64,000 bases of DNA from Dokdonella_A ginsengisoli (GCF_042652785.1 NZ_JBHSHD010000010.1:806001-870000), one strand, 5' to 3'; shown: positions 8,501-19,218, counted from the first letter of the stretch. Translations and numbers: made by a program. Notes: generated by a model not told the origin, from the sequence alone.

Positions 8501-11053
8501 CTGTCGGTGCGCGTCAGCGACGCGGACGGCCTGCCAGTGCGCGGCGTGGAAGTGAGCTTCAGCGCGCCCGCCTCCGGCGCCGGCGCGATCCTCGCCCAGG
8601 CCAGCGCCGTGACCGGCGCGGACGGCACCGCCGCGGTGCTCGCGCGCGCCAACGGCACCGCCGGCAGCTACGCCGTGACCGCCAGCGCCCACGGCATCCA
8701 GACGCAGTTCGCGCTGACCAACGAATCGGCGGCGCAGGGCGGGATCGAACTGCAGGTCACGGTCAGCACGCAGCCGCCGCCGGCCTGCGGCACCGAAACG
8801 CACATCGAGGTGACGCCGGGCGAGCCGGTCAACTACTGCTTCACGATGATCAACCGCAGCGACGTGACGCTGAACTACCACACGCTGATGATGCTGACCC
8901 ACGCGCCGTTCCAGTACGAGTCCAACGGCTGGGACCGCCTGTTCGACCTGCTGCCGCAGCCGGTGCCGCCCGGCGGCAGCTTCCGCTACAACCACGTGGC
9001 GACCGCCGGCACGCGCGACCAGGCGCCGCGTTTCACCTGGAACGCCACCGCCGCGCTGCCCGGCTACGAGCTGGGCAGCGACGCCGGCGTCACCTTCACC
9101 GACATCAGCGCGACCGGTACCGCGCTGGAACTGGACACGCTGGGCGTGCACCGCCTGGACGCGCTGCCGTTCCCGATCAGCTTCTACGGCCAGTATTTCC
9201 ACGAAGGCGACCGCAGCGTGCTGTGCATCAACAACAGCGGCACCCTGTCGCTGCGCACGGCCGACGATCCGGACGGCTGCCCGCAATCGCTCGTCGTGCC
9301 GCCGCCGCTGGTCGGCGACAACGACGCGATGGCCGCGGTGGCGAACATGAGCTTCCCGTACTACGGCTACAACGGCATGGCGCCCTACTGGGACCTGCTC
9401 GGCAGTCACGGCGTGGTGTACTACGCGACCGTCGGGGAGGCGCCCAACCGCCGCCTGATCGTGCAGTGGAAGGACAAGGACCACGCCGACTATCCGAACC
9501 CGGCCAGCGGCGTCACCTTCGAGGTGGTCATCGAGGAAGGCACCGGTCGCATCCACTACGTCTACGACGACCTCACGTTCGACGTCGTGGCCGAACCCAA
9601 CCCGGACTTCGGCGGCTCGGCCACCGTGGGGCTGGTCGGCTTCACGCCGATGTCGAGCGATCCGCCGTTCCGCGAGTATTCCTACGCCAGTCCGGCCCTT
9701 GCCGAAGGCCAGGTCATCACCTGGACGCCGGTCGACGTGCCGCGCCAGGCGTGGAACGACGTGCAGGTCGACGTCGGCGCGCCGCGGCTCGTGCTGGCTC
9801 CCGCCTCGATCCAGGCGAGCGCCGGCGCGGGCGAACAGGCGCATGCGTCGCTGACGATCGGCAACCACGGCGAGATCGACCTGGCCTGGTCGCTGAAGCA
9901 GGCGCAGGCGCGCGGGCACTTCCCGCCGGTCGACCTCACCGGCTGGCTGCCGGAGCTGGAACGTTCCAGCGAGCGCGCCTACCGGCCCGCCGTCAGCCGC
10001 ACCGCGGATACGGACGGCGACACGCCGCAGTCGGCGCTCGCGGTGCCGGCCTACGCCAACGCGCGCACGCACTGGAACGGCTTCAACTTCGGCGCGATCG
10101 CCTTCGACGCGAGCCGGCCGGACCTCGTCGTGCAGGGCGTGGGCGTGCCGCTGCAGTCGGGCGAATACCTCGTCGCCGAATTCGCCGGCAACGACTTCAC
10201 GCGCGTCTACGAGATCGGCTCGTTCGGCGGCGACTACGGATTCTCCTGGTCGGACACCACCAGCCTGCTGCCCACCGGCATCGGCGAGCTGCTGCCGCAG
10301 AACGTGCAGCAGCCGCCCTACATGCGCTGGACCTCGATGGCCTGGGACAGCCGCACCGACACCATGTTCGCCGCCACCGCGGCCGACATCGGCAACTGCA
10401 CCTCGACGGTGGCGTCCGACCTCTACCGCATCGACCTGGACACGGCGCAGGCGCACTACGTCGGCGCGATCGACGCCGGCGAGACGGACGTGTGCATCCG
10501 CGCGCTGGCGGTCGGACCGGACGGCGCCATGTACGGCATCGACGACTTCAACAACACGCTCGTCGCGATCGACAAGACCACCGGCGCGGCCGCCATCGTC
10601 GGCCCGCTCGGCGTCGCCGTCGAAGGCCCGGAATTCAGCGCCGACTTCGACGAGTCGACCGGCGTGCTGTACTTCGCCAACGGCAGCCGCCTGTACACGG
10701 TGAACCTCGTCACCGGCGCGGCGACCCTGCACGGACCGGGGCTGACCATCGACGGCACGCCGGTGCGCATCGACGGCCTCAGCATCGCGGTGGCCGGCGG
10801 CGACTGCGCCGCGCCGTCGCAGGTGCCGTGGCTGCGCGTGCAGCAGAACGCCGGCAGCACGCCGCCGGCGGCGCAGGCGCAGGTCGCGGTCGATCTGGAC
10901 GCGCGCGAGCTGGCGCCGGGCACCTACGAGGCGAACCTGTGCGTGTTCAGCAACGACCGCGCGCAGTCGCTGGTGCGGGTGCCGGTGTCGCTGACCGTGA
11001 CCGAGAGCGGCGGCGACGCCCTCTTCGCCGACGGTTTCGACGGCGCGCCCTGA
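5507..11053 (+). CDS. Giant secreted delta-60-repeat protein with DGFD tail
   Basis: A secreted 1848-residue protein. ATG 5507 follows a purine-rich stretch and gives a long signal peptide ending at about AHA-FDPN. Residues 53-828 hold delta-60 repeats (pattern QPDGKILIGG...RLNADGSVD), predicted to form a beta-propeller-like structure. One Gly/Cys-rich bacterial-repeat domain (about 400-475) is embedded, and two more follow (831-975). Then come a Big_1 Ig-like domain (980-1070), a region with an FYGQYF motif, a BACON-like Ig domain (about 1425), a predicted propeller (about 1525-1765) and a final Ig-like module ending CVFSND. The tail is LFADGFDGAP. It may be a surface adhesin or matrix protein, but the binding partner is unknown. 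Confidence 0.85.
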   Translation: MNDFIHDNDAAPAPRRGGGSGGRRYAGFWSTLAALLLATTCLALAGPRAAHAFDPNADSHVYEARPFPDGGVLISGAFTSVGGQPRNHYARLKPDGSVDTAFHNASAVRDVMAIAVQPDGKALIGGMGAQGNGGLLRLNADGTVDGGFVDAASAGTPLIRAIALLPDGKILIAGTFSVIGGQPRTNLARLNANGTLDASFDAGTQAAATQFVQGLAVQTDGRIVVSGYGMLLRLLPDGQPDAAQPLPAVNPDSMVYAIELQPDGKLLVGGGYGLTLGGVDRGTLVRLNADGSVDAGFAPDARGDINSIVRDGSGNIVIAGNAGSAAGALHRGLLRLTSSGALDPNFLIPETNATPVYDVALQADGKLILGAHFTQINGLTRNHVARLHADGRLDNGGTAPLSVTPRVSAGGSASPAAPQPVGEGGRAEFTFTPDAGNALASVSGCGDGLRSGNVYRTGWVYADCTVSASFVPEANMVFEPAANANVESIELQADGRILAGGWFTRIGGLDRLKVARLRPTDGAAEADFADGTGIYESGNTGGSVVYAIAAQPDGKVLFGGEKGVTRNNADGSRDTAFAAALGPDAFVEKLLVQPDGGILVSGRQLLASASVSNLVRLHPDGSLDAGFNADFGLAEDLFIYALVLEPDGRIVVGGETVGGGFLGRLDTAGSLQTMFPVAATIAGVSALQRLDDGRYLIGSFVRIDFGDGSPVDSQLVRMLPSGARDPTFAARVDGGYGGIKSIAVQPDGAILIGGGFRTVDGVVRPNMARLQANGTLDESFDSRPNTWVKDIAVQGDGKIVIAGYFSQISGFPRRGIARLKSDGRVDVDAFVVTPLAGANGTITPNTPQEALPGEQVRFTIVPDPGYVIGAVTGCGGSLDGLVYTTGTVGGHCTVTVEFLLETITYTVLPAAGAHGSITPATPQSVLFAQTASFELAPEAGYYVAGAEGCGGALDGTTYTTGHVLADCSVIARFHQPAALTAGSGTPQSTAVNTGFGTPLSVRVSDADGLPVRGVEVSFSAPASGAGAILAQASAVTGADGTAAVLARANGTAGSYAVTASAHGIQTQFALTNESAAQGGIELQVTVSTQPPPACGTETHIEVTPGEPVNYCFTMINRSDVTLNYHTLMMLTHAPFQYESNGWDRLFDLLPQPVPPGGSFRYNHVATAGTRDQAPRFTWNATAALPGYELGSDAGVTFTDISATGTALELDTLGVHRLDALPFPISFYGQYFHEGDRSVLCINNSGTLSLRTADDPDGCPQSLVVPPPLVGDNDAMAAVANMSFPYYGYNGMAPYWDLLGSHGVVYYATVGEAPNRRLIVQWKDKDHADYPNPASGVTFEVVIEEGTGRIHYVYDDLTFDVVAEPNPDFGGSATVGLVGFTPMSSDPPFREYSYASPALAEGQVITWTPVDVPRQAWNDVQVDVGAPRLVLAPASIQASAGAGEQAHASLTIGNHGEIDLAWSLKQAQARGHFPPVDLTGWLPELERSSERAYRPAVSRTADTDGDTPQSALAVPAYANARTHWNGFNFGAIAFDASRPDLVVQGVGVPLQSGEYLVAEFAGNDFTRVYEIGSFGGDYGFSWSDTTSLLPTGIGELLPQNVQQPPYMRWTSMAWDSRTDTMFAATAADIGNCTSTVASDLYRIDLDTAQAHYVGAIDAGETDVCIRALAVGPDGAMYGIDDFNNTLVAIDKTTGAAAIVGPLGVAVEGPEFSADFDESTGVLYFANGSRLYTVNLVTGAATLHGPGLTIDGTPVRIDGLSIAVAGGDCAAPSQVPWLRVQQNAGSTPPAAQAQVAVDLDARELAPGTYEANLCVFSNDRAQSLVRVPVSLTVTESGGDALFADGFDGAP

Positions 11054-11068
11054 CCGTTCCGCTCCACG

Positions 11069-11099
11069 GCGATCCGGCCGCACGCCGCGGCCGGATCGC
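11069..11099 (+). terminator. Strong hairpin downstream of the giant secreted protein
   Basis: Perfect 13-base arms (GCGATCCGGCCGC / GCGGCCGGATCGC) around a 5-base loop, followed by TCCTTCC. It lies 15 bases after the stop codon. The run of T is poor, as is usual in high-GC genomes, so intrinsic termination is likely but unproven. Confidence 0.6.
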
Positions 11100-11145
11100 T
11101 CCTTCCGTCTTCCCGACGCGCTCTTCTCGTCTTTCGGAAACACCC

Positions 11146-14136
<2,991 letters not shown>

Positions 14137-14172
14137 GGCGAACGCCCGCCCCGCATGCGAGCCAGGAAAGGC

Positions 14173-14203
14173 AGGACCGGCCCGTCGTCGACGGGCCGGT
14201 CCT
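14173..14203 (+). terminator. Perfect long hairpin after the PA-subtilisin
   Basis: Fourteen-base perfect arms (AGGACCGGCCCGTC / GACGGGCCGGTCCT) with a 3-base loop, followed by TTTGCC, 36 bases after the stop. It is a convincing intrinsic terminator and marks the right edge of the high-GC block before the lower-GC island. Confidence 0.7.
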
Positions 14204-14360
14204 TTGCCGGGTCTGGCGATGGCCGGACGAGGCGACGACGAGGTCGCCGCGACTCAAGGAGCGAGGAGGTCCGCCGGCTTCGACCGCCGATGCTCCTCGC
14301 GCGTCTGTCCCATCGAGGGAACGAGGAGCGCGTGCGCTCCCCGGATTGCGGAAGCCAGTC

Positions 14361-16856
14361 CTACGGATTGAATCCGTTCTGAAAGATGATGTCGGCTCCG
14401 CAATTCCTGGCACCGAGTGGTCCATCCATGCAGGGATCGCCGGTCGCAATGCCGGCCAGCGGAAATTCGGTCGCGTCGGGAATGCCGTCGCCGTCGGAGT
14501 CCGCAGCGTTCGGATTCGTGCCGACGACGTACTCGAAGCCGTCGATCAGACCATCCTGGTCGTGGTCGGTATCAGCATCGATCACGCCATTGCCGTCCGC
14601 GTCGGTCGCTGGATACGCGTAGCCGATCATCGTCGTGCTGCTGATCGGGCAAGCCGCGATGTAGCCGGCGGCTACGAACGCAGACTTCTCGCCATCGAGG
14701 AATACAGCGCAGTCGTTGTCGGCCTCCCGATACTGGCGCCACAGCTTGACCGCTCCGGGCGGTATGCAGGTCGATTCGGGCGTGCACGGCGCATAGATGT
14801 AGCCCTGAATCGTGCGCAGATCGTAGTCATCGCCGGCGCATGTCGACGTCGGATCATTGTCGAGATGGCCGTTGTTGCAATGGACATGATCCGGGCCGAA
14901 GTACGCCGATTCGATCTCCGCCTTCGTCGTCGCGAGCAGGTAGTCCTTGCCGCCGGGATAGTCCTTGTCCATCAGATGCAGCGGAATCAGAGCCGGCCAT
15001 TCACTGCGTGGACGGTACTCGGTGGTCAGCACGTAGATCGACGCGCGCGGCGTGGCCGGCGGTGTCGTGTCGAAGCTGTCGTTTGGGTCGGCCGGATCGT
15101 CTACGTCGTAGGGAAAGGCATAGCCTGGAATCGGCGGCTGCTTGCCGGTCCCCGACACCGGCTGTACGTACTTCTTGTCCTGGTTGATCATCAAGCTCAG
15201 CGCGTACTGCGGTGAACTGGTCTCGGCGAAGTCCTTGGTCGTCGCTTGCCACAGCCGGAACAGCGGCGTGGCGCGATTGCGCACGGTCGCACCAGCGACG
15301 GTGCCGAGCATCTTGCGTGCCGCAGCCGCGGCATCTGGAATGCCATAGCCGAGCTTCGGGTCCCAAGCGCCCGCACGCGATGCGGTTTGCTTCAACACGG
15401 TGCGCAGTCCTGCCTTCTCTCCAGCGATCGGCTCCGGGTTGCCGGTCGGCACCAGCGGATTGATCGAGCGCAGCAACCCGACCACTCCCGCGATCTGCGG
15501 CGCCGACATCGATGTTCCGGTACACCAGCCGACGCCATCGCCCATCGGCGTGCCGTAACCGTCGCCGCACTCGGCGTATGCCGCATGCAGCGTGTTCGGG
15601 TAAGTCGTCGACAACACTCGCTTGGCCGATCCGAGCAGTTCCTGATGGGTGCGGTAGTAAGTACCGTTGCTGCTCTTGCTGTAGTTGCTGCCGCATTGCG
15701 CCGAGTCGGGGGATGGCGGGCAATTTGGCGCGTCGTCCCAGAATGCCCGCCCCTCCACGAAGCCCCCGGCGGAGATCACGCGTTTGTCGCTGGCAGGGAA
15801 ATCCAGCTCGGCTTTCACGTTGCCGGACGAGGCGACCTGCGCTACGTCGCGTCCCGTCGCATAGGCGATGGCCTGGCACATCGGATAGTCACGATAGGCG
15901 GTCTTGCAGTCGTAGACGCCGCCGCTGCTGGGAGCGCCGAAACTCATGCTGAGCGCTTGGACGCCGGCGTCGACGGCTTGAGCTTTGGCGCGGTCGGAGG
16001 CGTTGTCATTGAAAGAAGGAACAATTCTGGCAGGTGTGAAAGCGTGACTGCACTCAAGGAACGCGGCTTTCCAAGCGGAAATTCCACATTGCTGGCATGT
16101 CCCCTGCAAACCCAGGCCGCTCGTTCCATTGGCAGCTAGTAGACCTGCAACGTGTGTGCCGTGGCCGAGATTCGCTGGCAGCAGAAACCCGGGTGTGGCC
16201 GTGCACGCCGTATCACTGATGTACATCGCTTTCTTTTCGTCAACATTCGTTGAATCGAATGAGCTCTGCGGGGGTTGCGCAGTCAATCCGACGTCACGCG
16301 ACGCCGTCTTAATGAAATTGCCGCCGGCATAGGAATTGCCGTTGAACTGTCGTAATCCAACGTGCTGCTCGAATAGTCCAATATCGATCTGACCGATCAG
16401 CGCATAACCGCTCGCCCACTGCCATGCCCTATCGACGTTCATGTCGTAGATTCCATATTGCGTCTCTCCGCCGAGAGGATCTTCTGACTCAGGCACAATG
16501 CCGGCATCGATCAGCTCGACGGAGTGGAGTTGGTATTCAGGGCTTACGGAAGCCGAAGCAACGTACGGATCGGCCTGTAAGGCCGCCAGTGCGGCTGGCA
16601 AGTCCGCAAGGGCGAAGGTCGCCACTTGGCAGTCTTCCAGCTTCTTGCGTGCCGAGTTCGGGTTCCTGTTCAACCAGTCTAGGAAATCCCCCGTAGCGCG
16701 ATCGGGGATTAGCCAGGCACTGGCTAGTGGCGCCTTGATCTTGAATGCCTCCAGCGGTGGTGTGCTCGAGCGCGGAGAACTGTTGATCCAGGTCATGATT
16801 TGCGTCGGTGTCGGCGCGCCTAGTGCGGGCGTCGGCCGAATGCAAACCTGCGCCAT
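14361..16856 (-). CDS. Subtilisin-family (S8) protease lacking its signal peptide because of an in-frame TAG
   Basis: The 831-residue frame from ATG 16856 has a pro-domain-like start (about 35-110), the triad Asp158 (GQIDIGLF), His232 (GHGTHVAG) and Ser449 (CTGTSMSAPQ), an oxyanion Asn in SSGN, and a Ca-binding TSP3-like stretch near the end (DADGNG...DHDQDG...DSDGDG). It ends IIFQNGFNP. It has no signal peptide from this start. Directly upstream, in the same frame, an excellent signal peptide (MLAVAFACLPLGTRA after RRRRLV) is cut off by TAG 16863-16865. Either the gene is a fresh pseudogene or it is read through or restarted. Base composition is lower in G+C than flanking genes, which fits acquisition. 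Convergent with the PA-subtilisin. Confidence 0.75.
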   Translation of the reverse strand: MAQVCIRPTPALGAPTPTQIMTWINSSPRSSTPPLEAFKIKAPLASAWLIPDRATGDFLDWLNRNPNSARKKLEDCQVATFALADLPAALAALQADPYVASASVSPEYQLHSVELIDAGIVPESEDPLGGETQYGIYDMNVDRAWQWASGYALIGQIDIGLFEQHVGLRQFNGNSYAGGNFIKTASRDVGLTAQPPQSSFDSTNVDEKKAMYISDTACTATPGFLLPANLGHGTHVAGLLAANGTSGLGLQGTCQQCGISAWKAAFLECSHAFTPARIVPSFNDNASDRAKAQAVDAGVQALSMSFGAPSSGGVYDCKTAYRDYPMCQAIAYATGRDVAQVASSGNVKAELDFPASDKRVISAGGFVEGRAFWDDAPNCPPSPDSAQCGSNYSKSSNGTYYRTHQELLGSAKRVLSTTYPNTLHAAYAECGDGYGTPMGDGVGWCTGTSMSAPQIAGVVGLLRSINPLVPTGNPEPIAGEKAGLRTVLKQTASRAGAWDPKLGYGIPDAAAAARKMLGTVAGATVRNRATPLFRLWQATTKDFAETSSPQYALSLMINQDKKYVQPVSGTGKQPPIPGYAFPYDVDDPADPNDSFDTTPPATPRASIYVLTTEYRPRSEWPALIPLHLMDKDYPGGKDYLLATTKAEIESAYFGPDHVHCNNGHLDNDPTSTCAGDDYDLRTIQGYIYAPCTPESTCIPPGAVKLWRQYREADNDCAVFLDGEKSAFVAAGYIAACPISSTTMIGYAYPATDADGNGVIDADTDHDQDGLIDGFEYVVGTNPNAADSDGDGIPDATEFPLAGIATGDPCMDGPLGARNCGADIIFQNGFNP

Positions 16857-16934
16857 AGGCTGCTATGCACGTGTGCCCAATGGGAGGCAGGCGAATGCTA
16901 CAGCCAGCATGACCAGTCGACGTCTACGTAGCAC
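16857..16934 (-). other. In-frame orphan signal-peptide segment ending in an amber codon
   Basis: Reading leftwards from GTG 16934 in the frame of the subtilisin: a four-Arg n-region, a hydrophobic core from ATG 16910 and a GTRA cleavage-like end, then TAG at 16865-16863, then QP and the ATG 16856 of the protease. A single change from CAG to TAG would explain the interruption. The same bases also continue the frame of the small gene at 16959, so they may once have encoded its C-terminal anchor. Confidence 0.6.
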
Positions 16935-16958
16935 CCATACGGCTAGTATGAGAAGAAC

Positions 16959-17417
16959 CTATAGCGCGATCGTTCCGGCCTGATTGAACACCGGAACGGA
17001 GACCGGTGCCGGGGGCGCGCTTACGCTGAACGGCACGATGCCAATGTTTAGAATGGTCGGACCAAAGACGGGATGCGGATAGATAAGATCAACCGTCAAC
17101 GTGTAGTCGCCTGAAGGAAACGCGCCTAACTCACGTGTCGTGATGCCAATTCCGTCCACGCAAAGTTCGCTTCCTGGCTCGTAGTGGTGACCGTACTCAA
17201 GAATGCGAATTTCATTGCCATTATGGGTGATTTTAGGATAACCATATCGGCCAGCAATCCAATCGCAAATACCTCCGCGCATGCTCACCGACACAGCTTC
17301 TCCCGCCAATGGATTTTCCGGCGTGATCCATGGTGGGTCGAAGAACGCCTGCGCGTTCTGCACGAACAAGACAACGAAGGCGAGCACACATTGAAAAACG
17401 AAACGACGTACGAGCAT
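16959..17417 (-). CDS. Small exported protein, copy 1 of 3, sorting tail truncated
   Basis: This 152-residue member of a three-gene tandem family has a signal peptide ending NAQA followed by the family signature FFDPPWITPENP. Two Cys (51 and 86) are conserved in all three copies and may form a disulfide. Copies 2 and 3 end with a VSVP-[TV]-F motif, a hydrophobic helix and an Arg cluster, a layout like IPTL/PEP-CTERM sorting signals. Here the tail stops at VSVPVFNQAGTIAL with TAG 16961-16959, yet the frame continues after the stop with VLLILAVWVLRRRR, exactly the missing helix and Arg cluster. It is therefore probably a nonsense-truncated copy. Function of the family is unknown. Confidence 0.75.
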   Translation of the reverse strand: MLVRRFVFQCVLAFVVLFVQNAQAFFDPPWITPENPLAGEAVSVSMRGGICDWIAGRYGYPKITHNGNEIRILEYGHHYEPGSELCVDGIGITTRELGAFPSGDYTLTVDLIYPHPVFGPTILNIGIVPFSVSAPPAPVSVPVFNQAGTIAL

Positions 17418-17420
17418 ATC

Positions 17421-17446
17421 CCCCTTCCCCTTCCCCTTCCCCTTCC
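17421..17446 (-). repeat. Hexanucleotide GGGGAA tract directly before a start codon
   Basis: Four GGGGAA units (CCCCTT on the plus strand) run up to a few bases from ATG 17417 and occupy the Shine-Dalgarno position of copy 1. The corresponding site before copy 2 has a single GGGGAA. Tracts like this can change length by slippage and alter translation. Confidence 0.7.
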
Positions 17447-17447
17447 C

Positions 17448-17512
17448 TAGATATCCAATGGTGCCGCGACTATAGCGGACGCAAGTTTCGGCTCAAGGTC
17501 GCACGCCGCATT
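17448..17512. repeat. Duplicated upstream block, copy A
   Basis: About 65 bases beginning TAGATATCCAATGG and containing CGACTATAGCGGACG and TCAAGGTCGC, located upstream of small-protein copy 1. It matches the block at 18227-18289 with few differences. The gene duplication therefore included its promoter region. Confidence 0.8.
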
Positions 17513-17697
17513 AGCGGGCGCACCGCTGTTGCGGCGCAGGCTTGAGTCCATGGCGGATCGGTGCGACGAGTATTGTTCGTGTCTAGCCAAAATTTTGATC
17601 GCTGTTGTCCAGCAGCGCGGTGCAGCGGTCGGTCGAACGCAGGCCTGTCCGACAGCATGAGCACGTACATTGAATGACATGCAAGCCGCCATCGCAA

Positions 17698-18210
17698 TTA
17701 CCGGAGCCGCGCGCGAAACATTCCAAATACCATAAGGCCCAGCGACGATATAGCTGTACCGAGTGGACCGAAGGTCGGTACGGAAACAGGTTCAGGTGGC
17801 GCCGTTACGGAAAACGGCACGATTCCGATATTCAGGAAGGCAGGGCCAAAGACCGGATGCTCATAGACGAAATCGACGGTCAACACGTAGTCGCCCGGAG
17901 GAAGCGCACCTATAGGATCTGTCACCGTTCCGACACCATCGATACAAAATTCGCTACCTGGCTCGTAGTGGTTCCCATACTCAACAATGCGGATCGCATT
18001 GCCTTCTTGGGTAATTTGCGGAAAGCCTTCACGGCCAACGATGAAATCGCATATGCCGCCGTGGATGTTGACTGATATGACATTCCCGACGATCGGGTTC
18101 GTCGGTGTGATCCACGGCGGATCGAAGAAAGCTTGTGCGCCGTGCGAAAAGAAAACAATGCAGACGAGTAAAAACTGAATCGCTATACGACGTACAAGGA
18201 CATTTCCCAT
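17698..18210 (-). CDS. Small exported protein, copy 2 of 3, with sorting-signal-like tail
   Basis: A 170-residue paralogue of the genes at 16959 and 18363. The signal peptide ends HGAQA before FFDPPWITPTNP; the two family Cys are kept (GGICD, SEFCID). The C-terminus is VSVPTFGPLGT, then a hydrophobic stretch (ISSLGLMVFGMF) and a basic end RARLR, a short variant of the IPTL/VPTF-type C-terminal sorting signal. In families with such tails an exosortase-like enzyme processes the protein at the inner membrane; none is encoded in this window. Start ATG 18210 follows a GGGGAA-containing purine stretch. Function unknown; this copy looks intact. Confidence 0.75.
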   Translation of the reverse strand: MGNVLVRRIAIQFLLVCIVFFSHGAQAFFDPPWITPTNPIVGNVISVNIHGGICDFIVGREGFPQITQEGNAIRIVEYGNHYEPGSEFCIDGVGTVTDPIGALPPGDYVLTVDFVYEHPVFGPAFLNIGIVPFSVTAPPEPVSVPTFGPLGTAISSLGLMVFGMFRARLR

Positions 18211-18226
18211 CGCCTTTCCCCTTCCT

Positions 18227-18289
18227 TAGATATCCAATGGCGATTCGACTATAGCGGACGCGTTTCGGTTCAAGGTCGCGCGCCACATT
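18227..18289. repeat. Duplicated upstream block, copy B
   Basis: Counterpart of the block at 17448-17512, upstream of small-protein copy 2. The shared parts include TAGATATCCAATGG, CGACTATAGCGGACG and TTCAAGGTCGC. No equally clear copy lies upstream of the third gene, which suggests copies 1 and 2 arose from the more recent duplication. Confidence 0.8.
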
Positions 18290-18362
18290 GGAGAGTCGAC
18301 GCCAGCCGTACGACGCGACTTGACGAAGCACTGTTCGGACCTGTCTGAAATTCTCACGACCA

Positions 18363-18917
18363 TTATTCAGAAGTGCACAAACCATGTTTCGGCAACGAGG
18401 CACGGAGGCGCCTACGTTTGCACAGCATCCAGACGCATGACGTCAGAGCAACGATCAGCGTGGCCGCACCGATCGGATTGAACACGGGGACGGAAACCAA
18501 CGCCGGAGGCGTATTCACACGGAACAGCACGACACCGATGTTAAGAATTTCCGGTCTACCCGTGAATTGGTCTTCGTAGACCAGGTCCACGGTCAGAGTG
18601 TAGTCGCCGCGCGGAAAGACTCCTATTGACCTCGTACCAGTCCAGACTGGTGGAAAGACGCAAAGCTCATCTCCAGGCTCATAGTGGGCACCAAATATAG
18701 CTATGCGGATTGCATTGCCTTCCCGCGTGATCTGCGGATAACCGTCTCGGCCAAGAAGTATGTCGCATATTCCACCTCGAACACCGACCGATATGGCCTC
18801 CCCAGCAACAGGATTCTCCGGCATAACCCACGGCGGATCGAAGAATGCCTGCGCGTTCTTCGCGAATAGAGTGGGAAAAGCGAACACCAGCGGCATCGCA
18901 ATGCAGCGTACGAACAT
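18363..18917 (-). CDS. Small exported protein, copy 3 of 3, with sorting-signal-like tail
   Basis: The longest of the three tandem paralogues (184 residues). Signal peptide ending KNAQA, then FFDPPWVMPENP, the conserved GGICD and ELCV cysteines, and the shared NIGVV segment. The tail is VSVPVFNPIG, a hydrophobic helix (ATLIVALTSCVWML) and a basic cluster CKRRRLR, followed by an extra dozen residues. It is the most diverged copy and the first in the direction of transcription. Together the three genes form a minus-strand tandem array of about 2 kb, low in G+C. Role unknown; envelope localisation is inferred from the signal peptide and tail. Confidence 0.75.
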   Translation of the reverse strand: MFVRCIAMPLVFAFPTLFAKNAQAFFDPPWVMPENPVAGEAISVGVRGGICDILLGRDGYPQITREGNAIRIAIFGAHYEPGDELCVFPPVWTGTRSIGVFPRGDYTLTVDLVYEDQFTGRPEILNIGVVLFRVNTPPALVSVPVFNPIGAATLIVALTSCVWMLCKRRRLRASLPKHGLCTSE

Positions 18918-18984
18918 GACCTCTTCCCCAGGATCGGTCGCGTCGCAACTATACCTGCAGCCAATGGCAATTCAAGCTTGAAAG

Positions 18985-19026
18985 CTCGGGAAACTCGGGA
19001 AACTCGGGAAACTCGGGAAACTCGGG
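18985..19026 (+). repeat. 9-base tandem repeat CTCGGGAAA, about 4.7 copies
   Basis: CTCGGGAAA repeats without mismatch from 18985 to 19020, plus a partial copy to 19026. It lies in the gene-free stretch 18918-19288 upstream of the small-protein array. Apart from this and the inverted repeat at 19173 I see no feature in that stretch. It is a simple tandem repeat, not a CRISPR array, since it has no spacers. Confidence 0.9.
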
Positions 19027-19172
19027 CATCTCACTGATTAACTTGCCTCGTATTTTCGCCACATTGCGCGAATTGTACTTATTCACTCGACCATGCACGT
19101 GAGTTCGCGCAAGCCAAGTAAGGTCGTAAGAATGGCTCGCTGTGGTCGTCTCAGACTAGCGCCGTGCTCGGC

Positions 19173-19218
19173 GCGTCAAGGCCAAGCCCTTCGGGCGCGC
19201 TGCGCGCGGCCTTGACGC
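19173..19218. repeat. Inverted repeat with 11-base perfect arms
   Basis: GCGTCAAGGCC (19173-19183) and GGCCTTGACGC (19208-19218) enclose 24 bases that can pair further (GCCCTTCGGGC, GCGCGC). It could be a terminator-like or REP-like element at the right edge of the low-GC island. No transposase or flanking duplication is seen. Confidence 0.6.

Noticed and set aside
6425..11143. Open frame of about 1570 codons on the minus strand opposite the giant secreted protein
   Set aside because: It is rich in Arg, Ala and Val with no recognisable domains, while the plus strand has clear repeats, a signal peptide and domain structure. It is a by-product of high-GC third positions.
16857..16961. Genome-wide recoding of TAG as a sense codon
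   Set aside because: Several intact genes in the window end with TAG (for example at 1282, 2056 and 22727), so only local readthrough or decay remains possible.
18985..19026. CRISPR-like array
   Set aside because: Repeats are 9 bases and directly adjacent without spacers; no cas genes nearby.
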